A stretch of 64,000 nt of DNA from Saprospiraceae bacterium (GCA_016719855.1 JADJYH010000027.1:38421-102420), one strand, 5' to 3'. Numbered from the stretch's first letter, positions 26,116 through 36,548 are shown. Numbers and translations: made by a program. Notes: a model not told the origin generated them from the sequence alone.

Positions 26116-26736
26116 ATGGAAGCACCAGCCATTCAACAAAAACCTGCCACCCGCACTGCCGCAGCGCCAAAGCAACCCCGCCGCATATCCTGGCAGGAGT
26201 TCCAAAACAGGTACATGGAGCGGGAAAACGGCTACAAGTACGAATGGGTCAACGGCGTCGCCGAGAAAACTAAATACACCATGAATCCGAACCAACTTTA
26301 CATCCAGCTAAACCTCACCTCTTTTTTCTGGCAACTGCTCAACGACGGAAAAGTACATGGGGGACTGCTTGCCGAGCCCGATTTGCTCCTTTTTGAACAA
26401 CACCACCGCCGCCCCGACATGGCATGGCTGACCAATGAGCAAATTGATAACTTAGCGGTAGATGGTGCCATCGAAGTCCCCGCCTTCGTCATCGAGGTCA
26501 TTTCCAACTACGACGCAGCAGCCAAGTTGACGGATAAAATGCAAGATTACCGCAAAGCGGGCATACAGGTCGCCTGGCATATTTACCCGAAAATCAAAGA
26601 GATTCATGTGTATTCCGGCGAGAACCTCCGCAGTTCGGTGGTTTGCACTGGGGACGATATTTGCTCCGCAGCCCCCGTCCTGCCTGCTTTCGAACTGCCT
26701 GCCAAGGACGTTTTCAAAACCTCCGTGAACGCCTGA
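26116..26736 (+). CDS. Uma2 family (DUF820) endonuclease-like protein
   Basis: The 206-residue PD-(D/E)XK-fold protein has ISWQEFQNRYMERENGYKYE, WVNGVAEKTKYTMNPNQLYI, LAEPDLLLFEQHHRRPDMAW (the family PD motif, normally xPDvxf) and VPAFVIEVISNYDAAAKLTD (E-V/I of E-x-K variants), then KMQDYRKAGIQVAWHIYP. The family is expanded in cyanobacteria and Saprospiria; activity is mostly untested. TATCTTTG (26093-26100) is a probable -7 box. Inserted between an orphan and an intact copy of the SWIM-SNF2 start. Confidence 0.88.
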   Translation: MEAPAIQQKPATRTAAAPKQPRRISWQEFQNRYMERENGYKYEWVNGVAEKTKYTMNPNQLYIQLNLTSFFWQLLNDGKVHGGLLAEPDLLLFEQHHRRPDMAWLTNEQIDNLAVDGAIEVPAFVIEVISNYDAAAKLTDKMQDYRKAGIQVAWHIYPKIKEIHVYSGENLRSSVVCTGDDICSAAPVLPAFELPAKDVFKTSVNA

Positions 26737-26808
26737 ACCATCCCGTGAACGGCCTTACCTTTGCGGACACTTCCCCAAAACGGGAAACTCCTTCAATCTT
26801 ATTCCGCT

Positions 26809-29800
26809 ATGGCAAAACAATACGGCATCACCTGGTGGGGCAAGCAATGGCTCAATTCCCTCACCAACATTGACAACAGCAACCGCCTGCCCCGTGGGCG
26901 CAGCTACGCTAACACGGGCAAAGTGCGCTCCACCGCCATCAATGCCAACCGCATCTCGGCGAAGGTGCAAGGCTCGCAGCCCAAGCCCTACCAGATTGAC
27001 ATCACCGTGCCGCTATTCTCCGAACCTGACAAAAAACGCCTCGTGGAGGAGGTCGCCCGCAACCCCGCCCTCGTCGCCAAACTGCTCAACCGAGAACTGC
27101 CCGCCGACCTGCTGCAATTCGCTGAAAACCAAGGAATTAAGGTCTTCCCCCGCACTTGGCGGGACTTCGACATGCGCTGCTCCTGCCCCGACTATGCCGT
27201 GCCCTGCAAGCACCTCGCCGCCGTCATTTACACCGTCGCAGAGGAGATTGACCGCAACCCCTTCATGGTCTTCGAGGTCCATGGGCTGGACTTGGTCAAG
27301 GCGCTCGAAGGCCAGAATATCCGCATCGCCGACCAAAAAACGGAGCGGATTCCCACCGTAGGGGGTCTTTTAAGTTCGGCAGTTCTACAGTTGGCAGTGG
27401 GCAGTCAGGACGAAGCAGCTTCAAAAGATGTGGGCAAAAAAGCACGACGAAAGCCTCGGAAAGCCCCGAAGCCCTTCACCCCTCATCCCTCGCCCCTCAT
27501 CCCTCATTTGATTTCACAACGATTCCCGACGTCGGCGGCCAAATCCTCACCCTGTTCAAGCCGCACCCGCTGTTTTACGAAAAGGACTTCAAGGACATCA
27601 TCCAGAAGCTGTACGGAGGGGCATCGAGGGCGGCCAAGAAAGCTTTGCGGAGTGATACCATTCCTACGAACCAGAAGCTCGACTTAGGTATTGACGACAG
27701 CTTGCACCTTGTTTTTGATGAAAACCTTTTGCTAAAAAACATGGAGGTCAGGGATAAAAAAGGAAAGGAAAAACCACAAAAATTCGCCCACGTAACTGCC
27801 CTCGTCAACGTGCTGCTCGGCTGGGACACAGCGCAACTCCACCGAACCCACCCCACCACTGCCGCCTTGCTCGATGTGTTCAATTTCTCCTTCACCTTGG
27901 CAAAAAACGGGGCCATCATGCCGCAACTGCTCGAATGTGCGCCGGGCACTTTCCGTATCCGCTGGCTGCCCGCCGTCATCGTGGAGGAGGTGGCGGTTTT
28001 GTTTGAAAAAATGGCCACGATGCTGCCGCCCGATTTGCTGTCGGTGGAGGATTCGGGCGGGCGACGCAACCAGCCGCCGAAGGAGCGGCTGTACACGCTG
28101 TGCTCCCTTTTCATTGGGCATTGCATAAATGAGGCCGCTTGGCACGAGGAGCACCCGCTGCCGAAAATGTTCTTTTTCACCACCGATGGCAAGCCGCTCC
28201 GCTTCGACAAACCGCAGGCCGAGGTCGAAATCATCCTGCCCGCTGCCCGTGGCCGAAAGCCGCTAGCAACTACGGTTGGTACGACAACGGGCCGAAGGTA
28301 AAAACCCGCATCACCGGCCCGCAGCTACACCCCGACACCCCGCAACTGCTCCAGCTTTGGCTCAACAATTTTTACCTCACCCACAAGGACTACGTGCCGC
28401 TGGTGAAGGTGGAGGACATGGACGGCAGGTTCGGCGTGGAACTGCTCGTGGAGTACCGCCCTGAACCGATGCTGGCACCCGTGCCGGTGAGCGACATTTT
28501 TACGAAGAAAAAATACGAAGCCGTAAAGTACGACGTGCTCAAGGACGTGCTGCTGCTGGCCGACTTTTTCCCGAAACTGAACCAAATCGTGGAGTCGCAG
28601 GGGCAGCGGCGGCTGGTGTTCGACGAGCAGGAGTTCGTGGAGGTGCTGCTGAAAATGCTGCCCGCGCTCGGCCTGTTTGGCATCCGCATCCTGTTGCCCA
28701 AAGGGCTGAAACACCTCGTGCGGCCACAGGTTTCGCTGCTTGCGAGGAAGTCGCCGGGCAAAGACGAAGGCTCGTTCCTGCGCTTCGAGGACCTGATGGC
28801 CTTCGACTGGCAGGTGGCGCTCGGCGACCAGTTGGTGTCGGTGCAGGAGTTCATGCGTTTGGTGAAAAACCTGAACGGCGTCGTGAAAATCCGTGACCAG
28901 TACGTGCTGGTGGACGAGGACGAACTGGTCAAATTGTTCCACAAACTCGAAGAGCCGCCCAAGCTCAAGGGCTTCGAGGCGCTGCAAGTGATGCTGGCCG
29001 AGGAGTGGCAGGGCGCAAAAATCGGGCTGACGGACGAGGCGGCGGCGCTCATCCGCAGCTACGTGCAGCCGCAGGCCGTGCCGCTGCCCGTCGGGCTGAA
29101 CGCCACGCTGCGCCCCTACCAGCGGGCGGGGTACGAATGGATGATGAAGAACACCCGCCTCGGCTTCGGCAGCCTGCTCGCCGACGACATGGGCCTCGGC
29201 AAGACCGTCCAGGTCATCGCCGCCCTGCTGCGCTACAAGGAGGAGGGTCTGCTGGAAAAAAGCAAGGCGCTCGTCATCGTGCCCACCTCGCTGCTGACCA
29301 ACTGGCGCAAGGAAATCGAACGGTTTGCCCCAAGCCTGCGGGCCGCCGTCTATCATGGGCAGGGCCGCTCGCTCGATTTGGCGGCAGCCGACGTGGTCAT
29401 CACCACCTATGGAATCGCCCGCAGCGAGCAGGCTTTTTTCAAAAAACACCCGTGGTACTGCACCGTGACCGACGAGGCGCAGAACATCAAGAACGCCGGG
29501 ACGGAGCAGACGAAAAGTGTCAAGGCCATCTCGGCCACCATCCGCATCGCCATGAGCGGCACGCCGGTGGAGAACCGCCTCAGCGAGTTTTGGAGCATCA
29601 TGGACTTCACGAACAAGGGCTACCTCGGCTCGCCCAAGCAGTTCTCGGAGGTGTTCGGCAAGCCCATCCAGCGGGAGGGCGACCAAAAGCAAGCGGATTT
29701 GTTCCGAAAAATCACTGCCCCGTTCTTGTTGCGCCGCCTGAAATCGGACAAGAGCATCATCGCCGACCTGCCCGACAAAATCGAGAACAACCAGTTCGCC

Positions 29801-30517
29801 ACGCTGACGAAAGAGCAGGCCGCCGTTTATCAGACCGTTGTGCAAATGAACATGAAGGGCATTTTTGACGAAGGCGACGACATCAAGCGGCAGGGCTTGG
29901 TGCTGAAAATGATAACCGCCCTCAAGCAGATTTGCAACCACCCGTACCAGTTTTTGAAAAAGGGGGACAAGTCGCCCGACCTGTCGGGCAAGGCGATGCT
30001 GCTCCTCAGCCTACTGGACAACATCTACGAGAACGGCGAAAAGACGCTGATTTTCACGCAGTACCACGAGATGGGCGAGCTGCTGTCACGGTTCATCACC
30101 GAGACCTACGGCAAGGAGCCGCTCTTCCTACACGGCGGCACGAGCCGCCCCCGACGGGACGAAATGGTGGAGAAGTTCCAGCGACCCGCCAGCCTCCCCG
30201 GCGAGAACGACACTTTCATCCTCTCGCTCAAGGCGGGTGGCACGGGCCTGAACCTAACCGCCGCATCCAACGTCATCCACTACGACCTCTGGTGGAACCC
30301 CGCTGTGGAAGCACAGGCTACCGACCGGGCCTACCGCATCGGACAGCAGAAGAATGTGATGGTGTGGCGGCTCATCACGCAAAGCACTTTCGAGGAAAAA
30401 ATAGACGAGATGATACGCCGGAAAAAGGACCTGGCCAACCTGACCGTGGCCACGGGCGAGAGCTGGATTGGGAACATGACGAACGAGGACTTGAAGGCGT
30501 TGGTGGCGCTGGGATAG
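26809..30517 (+). CDS. SWIM zinc-finger SNF2-type helicase, frameshifted
   Basis: Joined length is about 1,235 residues. The N-terminal third carries a SWIM zinc finger (MRCSCPDYAVPCKHLAAVIY). The C-terminal half is an SF2 Snf2 ATPase: LLADDMGLGKTVQVIAALLR (motif I), TDEAQNIKNAG (DEAQ motif II), RIAMSGTPVENRLSEFWSIM (III), LKAGGTGLNLTAASNVIHYD and TDRAYRIGQQKNVMVWRLIT (V-VI). Joins lie near 27480-27515 and near 28265. The first sits in a linker containing two short tandem repeats. SWIM-SNF2 proteins are HepA-like remodelling ATPases of unclear bacterial role. Confidence 0.92.
27378..27406. repeat. GGCAGTN repeat in the SWIM-SNF2 linker
   Basis: GGCAGTT, GGCAGTG and GGCAGTC heptamers, the first separated from the others by an 8-nt CTACAGTT variant. 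Translated within AVLQLAVGSQ between the SWIM and Snf2 domains. Confidence 0.55.
27481..27508. repeat. CCTCATC heptamer repeat in the SWIM-SNF2 linker
   Basis: Four contiguous 7-nt units (CCTCATC, CCTCGCC, CCTCATC, CCTCATT). It lies at the point where the coding frame changes; 7-nt units change frame whenever copy number changes. Confidence 0.75.
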
Positions 30518-30629
30518 TACGGCGGGAATCTTTTCCGCCGGTACCCCGCAAAGGATTTCTAGGTGACAGTTATTTAATTCGCCAAATCCCTCGAAGCATT
30601 TAACTTGCCCCCTTCATAACCGAATCAGC

Positions 30630-32828
30630 ATGAAACAAATACTTTTCCTCCTCCCAATTGCTATGGTGGTCATTCTCACCGCTTGCAAAACCAACCAAGC
30701 CGCCGCCGACCTCGCCCGCTGGCAGGCCCAAGCCGCAAACATCACCATCATCCGTGACGACTTCGGGGTGCCGCACATCTACGGAAAAACGGACGCCGAC
30801 GCCGTGTTCGGGATGCTCTACGCCCAGTGCGAGGACGACTTCAACCGGGTGGAACGCAACTACATCTGGGCGATTGGCAGGCTGGCCGAAGTGGAAGGCG
30901 AAAAGGAACTGTACAGCGACCTGCGTGCCCGGCTGTTCATGACAGAGGAAGAGGCCAAAGCTCATTACCAAAACAGTCCAGCGTGGCTGAAAAAGCTTTG
31001 CGATGCCTTTGCCGACGGCATCAATTACTATCTGCACACGCACCCCGAAGTGAAGCCGAAGCTGCTGACCCATTTCGAGCCGTGGTTCCCGATGTATTTC
31101 AGCGAAGGCTCCATCGGCGGCGACATCGAATCCATTTCCACAGAGCGAATCAAGGCGTTTTACGAAGAAAAGACGGGCTGGGATTGGAGGAAGGGGAAAT
31201 TGATAAATTGGGAAATTGGGAAATTGGGGCAGGCCAGGACGACGAGCCACGTGGCTCCAACGGCTTCGCCCTGTCAGGCAAACTGACGGCCAGCGGCAAC
31301 GCCATGCTGCTCATCAACCCGCACACCTCGTTTTACTTCCGCCCGGAAGTGCATGTGGTGAGCGAGGAGGGGCTGAACGTTTATGGTGCGGTCACTTGGG
31401 GACAGTTCTTTGTTTATCAGGGTTTCAATGAAAAAACAGGCTGGATGCACACGTCGTCCTACGCCGATGTGATGGATGAGTTTCTGGAAACCGTTACCGA
31501 AGAAAAAGGCCAGTTTTTTTACAAATATGGCAATGAAAAACGCCCGGTCATTGCGAAGCAAGTCACCCTAAAATACAAGGATGGTAATGAATGAAGGAGC
31601 GAAAGTTCCCGATGTACCGCACCCACCACGGCCCCATCACCCACATGACGGGCGACCGCTGGGTTTCCACGGCGATGATGTGGGACCCTGTGAAGGCGCT
31701 CACGCAATCGTTTACCCGCACGAAACTGAGCAACCACAAGGAATTCCGCAAGATGATGGACATCCGCACTAACTCTTCGAACAACACCGTTTTCGCCGAT
31801 GCTGAGGGGAACATCGCCTACTACCACGGCAATTTTGTCCCGAAAAGGGATACTACATTCGACTACACTAAGCCCGTGGACGGCAGCAATCCCGACACCG
31901 ACTGGCAGGGCCTGCACGACGTGGACGAGTGCATCGTCGTCGTGAACCCGCTCAACGGCTGGTTGCAAAACTGCAATTCCACGCCCTTCACCTGCGCTGG
32001 CGAGCACAGCCCCAAGCCAGTGGACTACCCCGTTTACATGCGGCTGCCCGCCGAGAATTTTCGGGGCGTCCACGCCGTGCGATTGTTGAAGGAACGAAAA
32101 GAATTTACCCTCGACAAGTTGATTGAAACGGCCTACGACTCCTACCTGCCGGGGTTCGAGCAGTTGATTCCCGGTTTGGTCAAGGCTTTTGATGAAGCTC
32201 CGCAAAAGACCGAACGATTGCGCCGGCAATTGAGGCGCTGCGCAAATGGGACTTCCGCACCTCCGCCGAATCGGTGGCCATGTCGCTGGCGCACTACTAC
32301 GGCAACCTCTACGAACAGAAAGGCCACGCCCCGAAGGAATTGACCGGCATGGAGCGCATCAACCGGTTCGGCACCCACTCGCCCCCGGCGGAGCGGCTGG
32401 CCATTTTCAAGGAAGCGGTGCAACAGCTCACCGCCGATTTTGGGAAATGGGATACACCTTGGGGCGAAATCAACCGGTTCCAGCGGCTGACCGGGGACAT
32501 TGAGCAGCCCTTTGACGACTCGAAGCCGAGTCTGCCCGTTGGCCTCGCCTCCGGCAAATGGGGCGCCCTGGCCTCCTACGGCGCTCGCCAGTACAACGGC
32601 TCCAAGCGTATCTACGGCACTTCCGGCAACAGCTTCGTGGCGGTAGTGGAGTTTGGGGAAAAGGTGAAGGCAAAGTCCCTGCTGGCAGGCGGGCAGAGCG
32701 GCGACCCGAAGTCCCCACATTTCTACGACCAGGCGCAGCGGTACGTGGATAGGAAGTTCAAGGACGTAGCGTTTTATCGGGAGGATGTGGAGAAGCGGGC
32801 GGAGAAGACTTACCATCCGGGGAAGTAG
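30630..32828 (+). CDS. Penicillin-acylase-family (Ntn hydrolase) lipoprotein, several frameshifts
   Basis: The N-terminus MKQILFLLPIAMVVILTACK is a lipoprotein signal (lipobox LTAC). The alpha-chain region has IIRDDFGVPHIYGKTDADAV and RLAEVEGEKELYSD. The beta chain would begin at the catalytic Ser in RGSNGFALSGKLTASGNAML (Ser codon 31256-31258), followed by NPHTSFYFRPEVH, VTWGQFFVYQGFN, YRTHHGPITH and DEAPQKTERL. The C-terminal part continues to AEKTYHPGK. Joins are needed near 31197-31230 (an 8-nt repeat), 31590 and 32220. The family hydrolyses amides such as beta-lactam side chains, acyl-homoserine lactones or lipopeptides; the substrate here cannot be told. With at least three breaks it may be a pseudogene. 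Confidence 0.82.
31197..31228. repeat. AAATTGGG octamer repeat inside the acylase gene
   Basis: Four contiguous 8-nt units (AAATTGAT, then AAATTGGG three times) lie in the spacer just before the catalytic Ser. The frame is lost exactly here; removing one unit puts both sides back in one frame. Confidence 0.85.
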
Positions 32829-32829
32829 A

Positions 32830-32945
32830 TTTGACAAATTGAAACTTGTCAAATTTCTTCGCAAAATACTCCTGCAATATTCGGTGACAGAAGCGGCAGG
32901 AGGAACTGCCCGTTTTGAGGAGATGGCGGGCAAACAACTCGGTAA
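32830..32945 (-). repeat. Dispersed repeat copy 4 plus small hairpin
   Basis: A 9-bp inverted repeat (ATTTGACAA with TTGTCAAAT, about 32831-32855) follows the acylase stop. The rest (32860-32945) on the minus strand reads LTELFARHLLKTGSSSCRFC then HRILQEYFAKKFDKFQF, the most diverged copy of the NACHT-end repeat (see 20756). About 150 nt to its right there is no gene. Confidence 0.6.
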
Positions 32946-33105
32946 GGCTCTTGCCGCTCATAAAAACTGAGGCTTTTCGCAAAACATAAATCGCCGTCAG
33001 GCTCTCAAGCACAAACAGCGATTTATGTTTTGCTGAATTCACACATCGTGAGGAATACAGCTTCATTGAAAAAGATTGGGATTCCTCAACATCCAAAAAA
33101 GAACT

Positions 33106-35207
33106 TTACATGCTGCCCGCCCTGGGTGAACGCTGCTTTTTTTGGCGCTCTTTTTCTATTTGCTGACGCTCAATCTCCATTTTTTTCTGGATGTTTTCTT
33201 GCGAGCGGCGGACATCCTGCATTGCTTTTTCACGGCTTAGTTCGATGGTCTTCCGAAGCTCTTCCGCTCTCAGTTGCTGGTCTTCGAGCATTCTCTCCTG
33301 GTCTGCCGACATGCGGGCAATTTCTTCGTTGATGTTTGCCTGCCATTCATCAGAATTATGAAATTCCTCCATCTTGAGGGCATATTCTTTCATCAATTGT
33401 TGATTGAACTTGCCTGACCGCAGCTTTTCTTGCATTGCCCGAAGTTCTGCACCATCCCAGGCCATCGGTTCCGGCATATCAAAGGCAAAAGCATCTGGAG
33501 AAAATCGTGGAAATCCAGCAATTTCAGGTGCTTCAAAACGCATCTGGTCAGCGTTGAAAGCATCAAACTGTCCTTCGTCCCAATTGAAACCACCCGGCAC
33601 ATCCTGCAAAATGATGGTCTTGTCGCCTTTTTTCATGCCAGCGATTTCTTGCCCATTGACGATGATACTGCCTTTTTTGCCGTCTTCCACCTTGATTTCA
33701 ACGGGGTCGCTGCCATCACCCGATTCGATAATGAAGGTCGTGCCGTTGCGGTCTTTTGGGTGATGATTTTGCGGGTACGGGAAGGTGGTGCTGGAGGTAC
33801 AGGTGGCGCAGGATGCCTGTCAAATGATGGCGGTTCGGGCATCTCTGGCATTTCGGGAAACTCCGGCATCTCCGGCATTTCTGGCATTTCGGGTAGCTCC
33901 GGCATTTCGGGTGGCTCGGGCATATTCGCCAAAATCTCCCGCACCCGACCTTCGTACTCGCCGTAGCGTTCCGCTGGGATTACCTTGCCGTCAATTTTCA
34001 AAAAGGTGATTTTGTCGTCCTTCATTTCCACTTCAATGTTCTCCCTGTCGTCATTGTAGTGAAAATGTGCGTCTCGTGTACCATCCGGGATGGTGTCGGC
34101 ATCACCCAAATAGGTGTCTTCCATGATAGGTGCGAAGGCATCGCCAGTTGGCAATCCCTCAGAAACAACTTTGGTTATCAGGTTGCCAAACGGGGTGTTG
34201 GCTTGCACGGACAGTAGCACGACGGCCACGGTCAGCAGCAGGGTGGCTGAAAGTTTCTCCATAACATTAGATTTATTTTGTGAAGGTTGTAGAATGCGTT
34301 GGATGCGATGCAGCAGTTGGTTTTTGTTTTTGGAAAAGGGCATGGCCAGCGCTGGGACAATGAGCTGCATCTCCTGCAAACTGACGAGCGCCTTGGCGTA
34401 GGCAAGCGAATTGCCACAGAGCCGCACGGCGATGTCGTCGCAGCAGTTTTCCCGTTCAGTGCGCACGTTGGCAGAAATCCACCAGACGGCGGGGTTGAAG
34501 TAAAACAGGATTTCGACGCAGGATTGCAGCAGGTTGAGCAAGTAGTCGTGCCGAGCGATGTGCGCCAGTTCGTGCGCCAAGATAGCCTCCACTTGCTGCG
34601 GTGCCAGGTTGTTCACCGCCCCCATCGGCAGCAGGATGACGGGCTTCAGCCAACCAACCACCATCGGGGCCTGTGCCAGCGCCGACTCCAACAGCCGCAC
34701 GGGCCGGGCTATGCGAAGCTCGCTGGAAAGTAGGCCGATTTTTTCCTGCCAAAATTTTGGCAGCGGAGCGGTCATGCGGGTTTTAAGGCGTTGGATATAC
34801 AGCAGCCCGCCCAACATTTTTAGCATGAAAAACACGAGGCCAAGCGCCCAAACGGTGACGATGAGTGGCATGTGTTGGCTGAAATATGCATCAAAAAAAC
34901 TGGCCTCCCTCACAGCGGAAAAATCTTCGGCCATCGCGTCGCCCAGCATTATTTCTTCCGAAATGAATGGAACATAACCGCCGCTTTTTTGGAGGTAGTA
35001 AAAAAAAGTGCCGACGGCCAGCAATAGCATGGTGACCAGTGCCATGTTCCCAGCGATGTACCGCTTTCGGGCGTCCGTTTTTTGCCAGGCAAGCAGGTAG
35101 GCGGCCAGCAGCAGCGCCACGGCAAATGCTTGCCAGAAGGAATGGATGACCGTCCAGCCGATGGCATGGAGGGTTTCTGTGGGAAGAAACTGGTTGATGA
35201 ATTCCAT
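33106..35207 (-). CDS. M56 (BlaR1/MecR1-type) membrane metallopeptidase, one frameshift
   Basis: The N-terminal region has several membrane helices (AFAVALLLAAYLLAWQ and MALVTMLLLAVGTFFYYLQ among them), then the gluzincin motif VEAILAHELAHIARHD and RTERENCCDDIAVRLCG. A helix (LSATLLLTVAVVLLSVQA) precedes an extracytoplasmic tail. The tail has a Pro-Glu-Met repeat encoded by 9-nt units (+ strand about 33838-33925) and a coiled-coil-like end. The frames join near 33754 (short A/T run). Paired with the BlaI repressor upstream, it is the expected sensor-protease that relieves BlaI repression; no penicillin-binding sensor domain is visible, so the signal is unknown. Confidence 0.88.
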
Positions 35208-35258
35208 TTTTGAAAAATTGAAGGTGCTTGAAATTGTTGACCGGTGGTTATCAACAAG

Positions 35259-35645
35259 TTATGATTCGTTTTCCATTTTCTCGATGAGTGCCTTGATTTG
35301 GTCGAGTTCGTCCTTCGAGGCTTTGTGGTTGCCCAATGCCTGCATGACGAGGTCCATCGCCGAGCCGCTGAAGACGTTGTTCACGAAAGAGCCGAGGAGG
35401 TTCCGTTGGGTGGCATCCCGCTCGATGGCCGCTTCGTAGATATGGCTGCGAGCATCGGTGTTGCGAACCACCAAGCCCTTTTCATGCATGATTTGCAGGA
35501 GCTTTAGGGGAGTGGTGTAGCCAACATCCCGTCGTTCACCCAGTTGGTCGTTGACGAAGCGGACGGAGCTGGGGCCGTTTTCCCAAAGCACTTGCAGGAT
35601 TTCCAGCTCGGAGTCGGTGGGTTTTGGAAGCATTTTGTCTGACAT
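35259..35645 (-). CDS. BlaI/MecI/CopY family repressor
   Basis: The 128-residue winged-helix repressor has PTDSELEILQVLWENGPSSV, then RRDVGYTTPLKLLQIMHEKG (recognition helix) and LVVRNTDARSHIYEAAIERD. The C-terminal half is the dimerisation part (FSGSAMDLVMQALGNHKASK). Encoded 51 nt upstream of the M56 protease in the same orientation. Three operator-like dyads lie in its own promoter region, so it is almost certainly autoregulated. Confidence 0.94.
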   Translation of the reverse strand: MSDKMLPKPTDSELEILQVLWENGPSSVRFVNDQLGERRDVGYTTPLKLLQIMHEKGLVVRNTDARSHIYEAAIERDATQRNLLGSFVNNVFSGSAMDLVMQALGNHKASKDELDQIKALIEKMENES

Positions 35646-35687
35646 TTTTTTGTGTTTGAAGGACAGTAAAAATCGGTGGTAGATTGC

Positions 35688-35760
35688 TACGACAGATTTC
35701 GTACTGCAATTTTATACGAACATATTCGTAAGTCAAAATTTTTCTACGATTATTTTCGTA
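35688..35760 (-). promoter_or_regulatory. blaI promoter with three BlaI-type operator dyads
   Basis: Three perfect TACGA-N6-TCGTA dyads lie at 35688-35703, 35715-35730 and 35745-35760 (centres 27 and 30 bp apart). On the minus strand TTTG (35737-35734), 19 nt, TAAAATTG (35714-35707) forms a promoter with one mismatch. The middle dyad fills the spacer and the first dyad covers the predicted start near 35700. Confidence 0.8.
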
Positions 35761-35897
35761 GAAAAATAAAAATCCCCCTTCACCAACCGATTTTGCATAA
35801 ATAATGGCCATCTTTAACGGTGATTTAAGACTTGAGGGCGGGTAGTTTCGCAACAGTCTGGCGCATGGGCTGTTATTCGTTTACTAAAAATTCAACG

Positions 35898-36548
35898 ATG
35901 AAAATCTTAATTATTCCAGCAATCATCTTTGGTGTCGTGCTTGGTTCCTGTGCGCAGACGAAGCAAAAACCAGCGGCTGCCAATTCTAATGAAACAAAGC
36001 AAACCATGCAAAACAGCAATTTGTCCACGGCCACCTTCGGGAACGGCTGCTTCTGGTGTACGGAGGCCATTTTTCAACAACTGAAGGGCGTCGAATCGGT
36101 AGCTTCCGGCTATTCTGGCGGCAACGTCAACAATCCATCGTACCGTGAAGTGTGCGATGGCACGACCGGTCATGCGGAGGCTCTCCAAGTGCAATTCGAC
36201 CCAGCAGTCATTTCCTATGAAAAACTGCTCCAGGTGTTCTTCACCACCCATGACCCAACCACCCTCAACCGGCAGGGCGCCGACGTGGGCACCCAGTACC
36301 GTTCCGTCATTTTTTACCATGGCGAAGCGCAGCGCACGACGGCGGAGCAAGTGAAAAAAGACTTTGCCCCAACGATTTGGGAAGACCCCATCGTGACGGA
36401 AATCACGGCCTTCTCCAAGTTCTTCAAGGCAGAGGATTACCACCAAAACTATTTCAACGACAACCCTGGGCAGGGCTACTGCCGCATCGTCATCAACCCG
36501 AAAGTGCAAAAATTCAGAAAGGAATTTGCCGATTTGTTGAAAGAGTAA
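35898..36548 (+). CDS. msrA: Peptide methionine-S-sulfoxide reductase, lipoprotein form
   Basis: This 216-residue protein begins with a lipoprotein signal (MKILIIPAIIFGVVLGSCAQ). The MsrA domain follows: ATFGNGCFWCTEAIFQQLKG (catalytic Cys in GCFWC), ASGYSGGNVNNPSYREVCDG, GHAEALQVQFDP, FFTTHDPTTLNRQGADVGTQ and YHQNYFNDNPGQGYCR. It repairs S-methionine sulfoxide, here probably in the periplasm. A start upstream in the frame was rejected because the signal begins at this ATG. Followed 19 nt later by msrB. Confidence 0.95.
   Translation: MKILIIPAIIFGVVLGSCAQTKQKPAAANSNETKQTMQNSNLSTATFGNGCFWCTEAIFQQLKGVESVASGYSGGNVNNPSYREVCDGTTGHAEALQVQFDPAVISYEKLLQVFFTTHDPTTLNRQGADVGTQYRSVIFYHGEAQRTTAEQVKKDFAPTIWEDPIVTEITAFSKFFKAEDYHQNYFNDNPGQGYCRIVINPKVQKFRKEFADLLKE

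Noticed and set aside
28325..29941. A 538-codon minus-strand open frame
   Set aside because: It mirrors the Snf2 coding region and is made of His/Gln/Leu-rich shadow sequence.
33030..33332. A 100-codon plus-strand frame right of repeat copy 4
   Set aside because: It runs antisense into the coiled-coil end of the M56 protein, which has a continuous, charged, plausible sequence.
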